Shown here piece after piece: positions 1 through 5,579 of a DNA stretch of 15,078 bases. The notes under the pieces were generated by a model. That model had not been told where the DNA came from and ran no database searches. It was given only the letters and a program-made list of their open reading frames with translations. The stretch's first letter is position 1, and the number at the start of each line of letters is the position of its first letter. The translations under genes were made by a program, and so were the position numbers. This stretch comes from Cytophagales bacterium (lineage in GTDB: Bacteria > Bacteroidota > Bacteroidia > Cytophagales > Cyclobacteriaceae): positions 1-15,078 of the forward strand of contig DNZD01000260.1 in the NCBI GenBank assembly GCA_003504855.1. The letters run 5' to 3'.

Positions 1-374
1 GCGGAGCGAAGCATCCCTCTCAATTTCTCTCATCGCTTACGCTGCCGTCATCGCGAGCGAAGCGATCTCCGTATCGCAAGCGAAGCGATCTCTGCAACGC
101 GAGCTCGGCTGTTATCCTTTGCCGATGCGAGGGACACATGAGGCGTCGTGCCTGCAAGTGGAGTGATGATACGGGCAGAACGAAGCAATCATTGAGCACC
201 CATTATCATTACTAATGTAGCCGTCATCGCGAGCGAAGCGATTGGAATCTGGACAATTCCTGACGGCCGCGAGGATGTTAACAGGGCACGGTTGGATCGC
301 TTCGCCCAGGTTCGCGATGACGTGTAAAGTTGAAGTCGGTTAGGGTGGAGGATTGCTTCGCTCCGCTCGCAATG
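1..374. repeat. Cluster of degenerate dispersed 'GCGAGCGAAGCGAT' repeats
   Basis: No gene is visible in the first ~390 bases. The stretch holds several copies of one short motif. Two long direct copies, reading GCCGTCATCGCGAGCGAAGC then GAT, sit at 44-66 and 220-242. Partial direct copies lie at 76-91 (GCAAGCGAAGCGATCT) and 169-191 (ending GAACGAAGCAATCA). Two copies are inverted, at 294-322 and 351-374. Position 1 also begins inside a related copy (GCGGAGCGAAGC). This motif family is widely scattered in intergenic DNA of Bacteroidota and other bacteria and is often mistranslated as 'HCERSEAI' or 'IASLAMT' peptides. Its function is not settled. The direct/inverted arrangement could form hairpins in a transcript crossing the region. 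Confidence 0.75.
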
Positions 375-388
375 AAATTCCAATTCAG

Positions 389-396
389 TATTTTTG
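389..396 (+). promoter_or_regulatory. Candidate Bacteroidota -7 promoter box (TATTTTTG) for the CPBP gene
   Basis: TATTTTTG matches the Bacteroidota -7 consensus TAnnTTTG at every fixed position. It lies just beyond the last repeat copy and 18 bases before the ATG at 415. Transcription would begin near 403 and give a leader of about 12 nt. No TTG/TTTG -33 element sits at the usual ~20-bp spacing, so only half the promoter is supported. Its position argues against the TTG start at 394, which would lie inside the box. Confidence 0.4.
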
Positions 397-414
397 CTAA
401 CAACCTGCCCCCGT

Positions 415-1167
415 ATGAACCCTGCCCAGGCACGCCGCGTCGCCACCTATACCTACATCACCTACATGCTCCTGATGACCGTCGGCATGTCCCTGACCAG
501 TCTGGTGTACCATGATGTGTATCCGTCCCTGACCATGGTGAAAGTGCTCATCCCTTTCGAGATAGCGATGACTTTATTGTGCGCAATAGTTGTTGCCCGA
601 TTCTACCAGGCAAAAGTCATATTCGGTCCGATACACTCCCGGGCATTGGGTTGGATGTCTCCGCTCTACCTGACGCTGATAGTCGCGTGGGGAATGCTTG
701 TCTGGACTATCCGTTCTCAATCCATAGAGAATGGGCAATGGTATGGTTTCCTGTTGACCGGATTGGTGACCTTGTTTGTTGGTATTTCGGAAGAACTGAT
801 GTTCCGCGGTATTATACTTCAGTCGCTGCTAAAAACACAAACCACCCAACGTGCCGTCCTCATCAGCGCACTGGCCTTCTCTTCCCTCCATGCGATCAAC
901 ATTATTGCCCACCACTCGTGGGTGCTCCTGCTCGGGCAGCTTGCCACCACCTTTATTTTTGGATTGTTTGCAGCATCAGTCACCCTCCGTCTCAATAACC
1001 TGTTGCCGATGATTATTTTTCACTGGCTTTGGGATTTCCTGTCACTGACCCACCTGTCATTGCCCGTACATGCTCCGGTGTGGATTGCAGGTACCATTGG
1101 TGTGGAGCTGGTGCTGGGTATTATCTTGTGGAATGGCCTGAAACACCACCAACCTGCTAAGGAATGA
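415..1167 (+). CDS. CPBP family intramembrane metalloprotease
   Basis: A 250-residue hydrophobic protein with the three signature motifs of the CPBP (CAAX protease and bacteriocin-processing / Abi) family, PF02517. These are EELMFR at residues 126-131, the FxxxH motif (FSSLH, 155-159), and a final histidine in IIFHWLWD (H203). In studied members the two glutamates and the two histidines form the membrane-embedded catalytic site. Hydrophobic stretches lie near residues 11-32, 42-62, 80-98, 111-125, 170-190 and 223-240, fitting a polytopic inner-membrane enzyme. Bacterial members act in prenyl-protein-like processing, bacteriocin self-immunity or signalling. The substrate cannot be read from sequence. 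I start at ATG 415 rather than TTG 394, because 394 overlaps a -7-like box. The stop overlaps the next start (ATGA at 1164-1167), so the pair is probably translationally coupled. Confidence 0.88.
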   Translation: MNPAQARRVATYTYITYMLLMTVGMSLTSLVYHDVYPSLTMVKVLIPFEIAMTLLCAIVVARFYQAKVIFGPIHSRALGWMSPLYLTLIVAWGMLVWTIRSQSIENGQWYGFLLTGLVTLFVGISEELMFRGIILQSLLKTQTTQRAVLISALAFSSLHAINIIAHHSWVLLLGQLATTFIFGLFAASVTLRLNNLLPMIIFHWLWDFLSLTHLSLPVHAPVWIAGTIGVELVLGIILWNGLKHHQPAKE

Positions 1168-1907
1168 GTCACTTGCAACATTGTTTGAACTGCCAGGCGC
1201 CGCTGGAAGATAACTACTGCAAGCACTGTGGTCAGGCGGCATCCACGCACCGCTTTACCCTGCGGCATGTCCTTGGCCATGACTTTCTCCATGCCATGTT
1301 TCATTTTGGCGGTGGTTTCTTTTTCTCCCTAAAAGAATTGTTTACGCGCCCGGGACACTCGATCCGGGAGTATGTGGCCGGCAAAAGGGTGAAACACCTG
1401 AATTACTTCTCCTTTATCATTGTTATTGTTTTGCTCTTTAGTGGCGCAGAAGCACTGACGGAATTCAACTACACCGCTGGTGAAGTTGATGTGGAGACCA
1501 GGCAGGTGACTGAAATCTTCAATGAGGCGCTAAAGCACCACCCCAAAATCATCTTCATTGGTATTTTGCCTTTACTGGCACTTGCCACCCTGGTGATGTT
1601 CCGGAAAGCGAAACAGAATTTTGCAGAACACTTTGTGCTGAATACCTACAAGCAAGCTTCTATTCTGTTTCTGAATGTGATCTTTGTCCTGGTAGCCTCA
1701 AGGGTAGACCGCCATTCTATTCTGTTTGCCGAGCGATTGCTCTCGGTGTTCAGCATGTCATACGGGATATGGTTCTACTATCAATATTTTACTCCGTTCT
1801 ATACCCGCAAAGCACTGTTTCTCGGTCGGGTAGTTGTTGCTGCCTTTTTGCCACTGGTGGTGATCATGATGCTGCTTGGAGTTTATTTTAAGTTAAGGCT
1901 CTCCTAG
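1164..1907 (+). CDS. DUF3667 domain membrane protein with N-terminal zinc ribbon
   Basis: A 247-residue protein opening with a four-cysteine zinc ribbon (CLNC at 7-10, CKHCG at 19-23) and continuing into a multi-pass membrane region. The block after the ribbon has a long basic/aromatic segment (LKELFTRPGHSIREYVAGKR, 57-76), then a membrane-entry stretch (80-93), and further hydrophobic segments near 128-145, 166-179, 193-208 and 218-241. The central NFAEHFVLNTY (152-162) also fits. This architecture is what I know as DUF3667 (PF12412), common in Bacteroidota and without an established function. The start codon lies inside the CPBP stop (ATGA), so translation probably depends on the upstream gene. 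The zinc ribbon is likely cytoplasmic. A role with the CPBP protease, for example as substrate or partner, is inference from the overlap only. Confidence 0.82.
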   Translation: MSHLQHCLNCQAPLEDNYCKHCGQAASTHRFTLRHVLGHDFLHAMFHFGGGFFFSLKELFTRPGHSIREYVAGKRVKHLNYFSFIIVIVLLFSGAEALTEFNYTAGEVDVETRQVTEIFNEALKHHPKIIFIGILPLLALATLVMFRKAKQNFAEHFVLNTYKQASILFLNVIFVLVASRVDRHSILFAERLLSVFSMSYGIWFYYQYFTPFYTRKALFLGRVVVAAFLPLVVIMMLLGVYFKLRLS

Positions 1908-1941
1908 ATCCCAACAGGCAGTGAAACACACAAGAAGGGGA

Positions 1942-1963
1942 CCGCGGGTCGAAACGCCCGCGG
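1942..1963. repeat. GC-rich stem-loop downstream of the DUF3667 gene
   Basis: CCGCGGG (1942-1948) pairs perfectly with CCCGCGG (1957-1963) around the 8-base loop TCGAAACG. It begins 34 bases after the DUF3667 stop, so it could act in 3' end formation or mRNA stability. The following bases (AGACGTTAAGATTCTTG) contain no T-run, so it is not a standard intrinsic terminator on either strand. Confidence 0.5.
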
Positions 1964-2079
1964 AGACGTTAAGATTCTTGATTCGGTCCTTCGAGAGTCG
2001 AAATGAAAGTTCTAATTATCCTACAACCGTCTTACCGGAGGAGCCGCCTCGGCGAATTCCGGTATCCCCCGGAAAAGAA

Positions 2080-2193
2080 AGCATTTCGCCACCCTTCCGT
2101 TGTTGGTGACCCGATATAGATTTCAGATAGTTTTAGTACTTAGAAATTCAAATTTATCTACGAAATGCTCAGATCGGAACACCAACAACGGAA
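2080..2193. repeat. Interleaved 9-bp and 14-bp inverted repeats (pseudoknot order)
   Basis: AGCATTTCG (2080-2088) is the exact reverse complement of CGAAATGCT (2161-2169). TTCCGTTGTTGGTG (2095-2108) is the exact reverse complement of CACCAACAACGGAA (2180-2193). The order of arms is A, B, A', B'. The two stems are therefore crossed and not nested, as in an H-type RNA pseudoknot. A perfect 14-bp match over such a short distance is very unlikely by chance, and the second stem adds weight. A simple transposon terminal repeat would have the order A, B, B', A', so that reading is disfavoured. Confidence 0.6.
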
Positions 2194-2216
2194 CGATCCC
2201 AACGGAACGTGAGAAC
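2175..2216. repeat. Three CGGAAC repeats with exact 14-bp period
   Basis: CGGAAC occurs at 2175-2180, 2189-2194 and 2203-2208, each exactly 14 bases from the next. The last two share the longer CAACGGAACG (2186-2195 and 2200-2209). The first two copies overlap the downstream arm of the 14-bp inverted repeat. A 14-bp spacing is near one and a third helical turns. The array may be a protein-binding site or merely a short degenerate tandem repeat. Confidence 0.45.
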
Positions 2217-2262
2217 AGATAATCTACCAACTTGACTCTCCGGCGATCTCCGCGTGGATTCT

Positions 2263-2281
2263 CTTTGCGAGCTTTGCGTGA
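2263..2281 (+). repeat. Tandem CTTTGCG dispersed-repeat fragment
   Basis: CTTTGCG occurs twice with a 9-bp period (2263-2269 and 2272-2278), then GTGAAA. Similar 'CTTTGCG...CTTTGCGTGAAA' strings are common in Bacteroidota intergenic regions as a dispersed element of unknown role. This supports treating 2254-2343 as untranslated and not as part of the peptidase reading frame. Confidence 0.4.
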
Positions 2282-2343
2282 AATGCATTACCATCAAAAG
2301 AAACCCTGTTGATTCCGACGGGATTCGACGGTACTTTTATCCC

Positions 2344-3795
2344 ATGAAAAAGCTCCTCTTTCTCCTTTTGCCTGTGTTGGCATTTGGGCAGTCCAATCCG
2401 CCTGCCCTGAGCAGCATCCGCGAAGCTGACCTGAAGCGCGATGTCTATCAGATGACGGATCCCCATTTCCGCGGTCGTGGTGCGGGCACCCTCGATGAGT
2501 TGAAGGCAAGTGCATGGTTTGCAGAAAAACTCAGGGAGGCGGGCATCGAACCGGCCGGCGAAAATGGAACCTACTTTCAGTTTTTTTCTTTGTACCGCAA
2601 CCGGATTTCTCCAACCAGCTCGGTTTCTATCGGTGACCATAAACTTGCACTCTGGAAAGATGTTTTGTTGGCCCAAACGGCTCCAGTTACGTTGACGGCC
2701 CCGGTGCTCTACCTCGGTCAGGCAGGCAAGCCGAACGCCAATGTGGATGTGAAGGGAAAGGCGGTCGCCATGGAAGCCAGTACCTTGAACATTCCTTTTC
2801 GCTCATTGCCGGAATGGCGCTATAGCCGCGAACTCATGACGTTGTATGGCAACGATCTTCTCGCACGCGGCGCGGTGGCTGTCATCTATGTGTGTGATGA
2901 CTTTGGTGAACATGCCTGGGACTACACCATTCATAACATGCGGCCCGGCACCTGGGATATTGAAGGCGGCCCCAATGCAGTCGCTACCCCCAAACCTCCC
3001 GTGATCTGGTTGCGGCAATCTGCCATGGAGTGGATACAGAAACCGGGTCTTACCCTTACGATTGATCAGCGCGTTGAGTCGTTTACCTATCCCTCCGTGA
3101 ACATTATCGGCAAGACCAAGGGCTGGGACCCTGTGTTGTCAAAAGAGTATGTACTGCTAAGCGGCCACCCGGATGCGCTGGGAATCCGCAATACCATTGG
3201 CAATGATTCCATCTACCACGGTGCGGACGACAATGCCAGCGTGAACATGGCCATGCTGGCGGTGATCAAAGCCTTGAAGAAAGCACCGGCCAAACGGTCG
3301 GCGTTGATTGTATTGCATGGCTCTGAAGAAAAGGGATTGCTTGGCTCAAAGTGGTTCACGAGCCATCCTACGGTGCCGTTGAATTCCATCGCCGCCGTAC
3401 TGAACGGCGATATGATTGGTCGCAATGGTCCGGATAGCGCAGCCTTGTTGGGCGGACAGGGACCGCACATGAATTCACCGGAGTTGGCCTGGATGGCGAT
3501 GACCGCCAACAATGAAGGACCCAGGTTCAAATTGAATACAGACTGGGATCACCCGGCTCACCTGGAGTATTGGTATTTCCGTAGCGACCACGCACCCTAT
3601 GCCCGGTTGGGAATTCCATCTCTGATGTACACCACACTGCTGCACAAGGATTATCATACCCCGCAGGACAATGCAGCCAACATCAACTATGGCAAGTTGT
3701 TAAAGATGACCCAGTGGATTTACCGCACCGCCTGGAAGGTGGGTAACATGCCCAGGAAACCGGCAACTGATCCGAATTTCAAGTTGGAGCGGTAA
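2344..3795 (+). CDS. Secreted M28 family zinc aminopeptidase
   Basis: A 483-residue predicted exported metallopeptidase of family M28, which removes N-terminal residues from peptides using two co-catalytic zinc ions. The ATG at 2344 gives a clean signal peptide (MKKLLFLLLPVLAFGQSN). The frame is open back to 2254, but that extension would hide the signal and reads through repeat DNA. Zinc-site residues match the family pattern: H275 in GHPD, D296 in GADDNAS (bridging), E328/E329 in HGSEEKG (catalytic base, then ligand), D356 in NGDMIG, and H438 in DYHTPQDN. The region between residues ~110 and 260 resembles the protease-associated-type insert of secreted M28 enzymes. No Shine-Dalgarno sequence precedes the start. 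It converges on the phosphorylase gene across a shared hairpin. It probably serves peptide scavenging in the periplasm or outside the cell. Exact specificity is unknown. Confidence 0.9.
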   Translation: MKKLLFLLLPVLAFGQSNPPALSSIREADLKRDVYQMTDPHFRGRGAGTLDELKASAWFAEKLREAGIEPAGENGTYFQFFSLYRNRISPTSSVSIGDHKLALWKDVLLAQTAPVTLTAPVLYLGQAGKPNANVDVKGKAVAMEASTLNIPFRSLPEWRYSRELMTLYGNDLLARGAVAVIYVCDDFGEHAWDYTIHNMRPGTWDIEGGPNAVATPKPPVIWLRQSAMEWIQKPGLTLTIDQRVESFTYPSVNIIGKTKGWDPVLSKEYVLLSGHPDALGIRNTIGNDSIYHGADDNASVNMAMLAVIKALKKAPAKRSALIVLHGSEEKGLLGSKWFTSHPTVPLNSIAAVLNGDMIGRNGPDSAALLGGQGPHMNSPELAWMAMTANNEGPRFKLNTDWDHPAHLEYWYFRSDHAPYARLGIPSLMYTTLLHKDYHTPQDNAANINYGKLLKMTQWIYRTAWKVGNMPRKPATDPNFKLER

Positions 3796-3816
3796 AATGG
3801 GTATTCATCAACCCAT

Positions 3817-3841
3817 AAAAAAAGCCGGATAAACCGGCTTT
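3817..3841 (-). terminator. Intrinsic terminator between convergent peptidase and phosphorylase genes
   Basis: AAAGCCGG (3821-3828) and CCGGCTTT (3834-3841) form a perfect 8-bp stem with a 5-base loop. The A-run at 3817-3823 becomes a seven-T tract when read on the minus strand, 20 bases beyond the phosphorylase stop, so the best reading is a terminator of that gene. It lies 25 bases after the peptidase stop and has three T's on the plus strand, so weak bidirectional action is possible. A smaller ATGGGT/ACCCAT hairpin sits at 3797-3816. Confidence 0.8.
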
Positions 3842-3860
3842 AGGATGATGGGGTCAGCTG

Positions 3861-5474
3861 CTATTTGTAGAGTTTTTCGTAGTACTCTTCGAGCATCCGC
3901 TTCACGGCAAATTGGTCTTTGGTAGATAAGATAGATTGCTTCATCATGGCCACCCATTGTTCGCGGTTGTTATAGTAAGTAGGCACTACTTCCTTCAACA
4001 GTACCTTGTACAGTGCCTTCTGATCATGTGCATCGAGCTTCTCTTCTTTGGTGCTTTCGTAGCCATCGCCAATCTGCCATCCGTTCTTTCCATGCTGGCA
4101 GGCTTCGGGCCACCAGCCATCGAGGATGCTTAGGTTTAATACACCGTTCATGGCGGCCTTCATGCCTGATGTGCCACTGGCTTCCTGCGGACGACGCGGA
4201 TTGTTGAGCCAAACATCACTGCCTCGCACGAGCATCGAACCGATCGTCATGTCGTAGTTCTCCAGGAATACTACCGAGTTGGGATATTCGCGTGTGAGGG
4301 CCAGAATGTTCTCCACGATTTGCTTCCCGCGGTCATCCTGTGGGTGGGCTTTGCCGGAGAAGATGATCTGCAATTTTCCGGTGCGGAACAGCGAATCAAT
4401 TTTGGGACGGTCACTGAAGATAAAATCACTTCGTTTATAGGGCACCGCGCGACGGGAGAAGCCCAGCAGTAAAGACTCTTCGTTGAGCTGCACACCGGTG
4501 CGCTGCTTTACAAACTCCAGCAGCTTGCGTTTATTCTCTTTGTGAATGGACCACAGATCACCACCTTTTTGTGCTGCATCTACCATACGCTGGTCAACCC
4601 AACTCGGCAGGTGAATGGCGTTGGTGATGCCCACGATTTCTTCGCGGTCCTTGACCTTCTTCCACATTTTGTTCGCGGTCACGGCATGCAGTTGGGCCAC
4701 GGCATTTGATTTCTTCGACAACCGAAGTGCACCCACTGTCATGTTGAAAGGAGATCCGCCGAGTGCTTTCAGTTGTTTTTTATTGAAGCTGCCGTTGTCG
4801 GCACCCATATAAAGCAAGCGGTCTATGTAATGGGATTCATTGCCTTGCACCACAGGGGTATGTGTAGTAAATACAATTTCTTTCCGTGTGGCAGCCAGAG
4901 CAGCATCGTAGTCCATGCCCGCCGCGAGCTTTTCCCGGACCAGTTCAAATCCGGCAAACAAGGCATGACCTTCGTTGAAGTGATAGACATCCGTTGCAAT
5001 ACCCAGCGCACGCAGGGCCTTCACCCCGCCGATGCCGAGTACCATTTCCTGAGCGATGCGCTCTTCACCAAACCAGCCATACAATTGTCCGGTGATCCAA
5101 CTGTCTTCATTGCCGGGCACATCGGTATCGAGCAGGTAGATGGGCGCGTTACCGAAGGTGTCACAGAGCCATACTTTGCATTTTACCTCGCGTTTGCGAA
5201 TGGTAACAGACACCATGACGCCGGTGTCTTTCAGAAACTCATAATTATAAACCGGGTAGGTGTCGATCACCTTGCCCTTGTCGTTGATGCGCTGGTCGGT
5301 GTAGCCCTGCTTCCATTTGATCCCAAGGCCTACGATTGGGTACTTATGGTCTTTTGCTCCCTTGAGGTAGTCACCGGCCAGGATGCCGAGACCGCCGGCG
5401 TAGATTTTAAAGTCACTGTGAAGTCCGTATTCCATACAGAAATACGCTACGCGGGGAAGATTTGACTGGGCCAT
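3861..5474 (-). CDS. glgP: Alpha-glucan (glycogen/maltodextrin) phosphorylase, short GT35 form
   Basis: A 537-residue glycosyltransferase family 35 enzyme that releases glucose-1-phosphate from alpha-1,4-glucans using inorganic phosphate and pyridoxal phosphate, in the cytoplasm. Seen in order: the family opening VAYFCMEYGLHSDFKIYAGG (9-28) with GGLGILAGDYLK, NEGHALFAGFE near 167-177, FTTHTPVVQGNE near 202-213, and the cofactor motif EASGTSGMKAAMNG with the presumed PLP lysine at K439. It belongs to the 'alpha-glucan phosphorylase' branch (TIGR02094 type) and not the ~800-residue GlgP of enterics. It also lacks the N-terminal DUF3417-like domain present in longer members, a form I know from Bacteroidota. 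The frame opens at ATG 5474 without a Shine-Dalgarno. A terminator separates it from dabB upstream, so it probably has its own promoter (weak TACTTTTA at 5508-5501). No other glycogen gene is in the window. Confidence 0.9.
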   Translation of the reverse strand: MAQSNLPRVAYFCMEYGLHSDFKIYAGGLGILAGDYLKGAKDHKYPIVGLGIKWKQGYTDQRINDKGKVIDTYPVYNYEFLKDTGVMVSVTIRKREVKCKVWLCDTFGNAPIYLLDTDVPGNEDSWITGQLYGWFGEERIAQEMVLGIGGVKALRALGIATDVYHFNEGHALFAGFELVREKLAAGMDYDAALAATRKEIVFTTHTPVVQGNESHYIDRLLYMGADNGSFNKKQLKALGGSPFNMTVGALRLSKKSNAVAQLHAVTANKMWKKVKDREEIVGITNAIHLPSWVDQRMVDAAQKGGDLWSIHKENKRKLLEFVKQRTGVQLNEESLLLGFSRRAVPYKRSDFIFSDRPKIDSLFRTGKLQIIFSGKAHPQDDRGKQIVENILALTREYPNSVVFLENYDMTIGSMLVRGSDVWLNNPRRPQEASGTSGMKAAMNGVLNLSILDGWWPEACQHGKNGWQIGDGYESTKEEKLDAHDQKALYKVLLKEVVPTYYNNREQWVAMMKQSILSTKDQFAVKRMLEEYYEKLYK

Positions 5475-5524
5475 GGGTAGGAGGTTTTTTGTTGACAGGG
5501 TAAAAGTAAGACACTTACCCGTCC

Positions 5525-5555
5525 AAAAAAAAGTCCCGCAGGGCTGCTGCGGGAC
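5525..5555 (-). terminator. Strong intrinsic terminator after dabB
   Basis: GTCCCGCA (5533-5540) and TGCGGGAC (5548-5555) form a perfect 8-bp GC-rich stem with a 7-base loop. Read on the minus strand the stem is followed at once by eight T's (plus-strand A-run 5525-5532), 24 bases past the dabB stop. This is a textbook rho-independent terminator and should end the dabA-dabB transcript before glgP. The rest of the 105-base gap (5475-5579) shows only a weak -7-like box for glgP. Confidence 0.88.
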
Positions 5556-5579
5556 CGGGGATAGAATTTTATCAATAGG

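Larger units (their letters stand above)
1908..2343. other. Gene-free spacer with several predicted stem-loops; possible structured RNA
   Basis: These 436 bases contain no convincing gene. They carry an unusual density of self-complementary sequence: a GC-rich stem at 1942-1963, TTCGA/TCGAA at 1990-2002, TACCGGA/TCCGGTA at 2033-2064 enclosing a GCCG/CGGC mini-hairpin, and interleaved 9-bp and 14-bp inverted repeats spanning 2080-2193. An AT-rich tract (2114-2160) separates the arms of the last pair. A CGGAAC repeat with 14-bp period follows. The only ORF here (1921-2109, GTG start) has no recognisable family. The pattern would suit a noncoding RNA, an mRNA leader of the peptidase gene downstream, or a relic of a mobile element. 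I do not recognise any named RNA class, and no strand is assigned. Confidence 0.45.

Noticed and set aside
1..374. CRISPR array
   Set aside because: Repeats are degenerate, irregularly spaced and in both orientations, with no uniform spacers and no cas genes.
394..414. TTG start adding seven residues to the CPBP protease
   Set aside because: The TTG lies inside a perfect TAnnTTTG box and there is a good ATG at 415.
189..446. Minus-strand 85-codon ORF across the repeat region
   Set aside because: Its translation contains the well-known artefact strings from the dispersed repeat (HCERSEAI, IASLAMT). No domain, and it overlaps the start of the CPBP gene.
1921..2109. 62-codon GTG-start ORF in the structured spacer
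   Set aside because: Composition is arginine/proline/serine rich with no recognisable family, and it is crossed by three stem-loops that explain the sequence better.
2080..2193. Terminal inverted repeats of a small transposable element
   Set aside because: The arms are crossed (A-B-A'-B') and not nested, and no target-site duplication or transposase sequence is visible.
2254..2343. 30-codon N-terminal extension of the M28 peptidase
   Set aside because: It would place 30 residues before an excellent signal peptide and reads through a dispersed CTTTGCG repeat.
4773..5465. 230-codon plus-strand ORF opposite glgP
   Set aside because: It is a mirror of the conserved phosphorylase frame. The translation has no family features.
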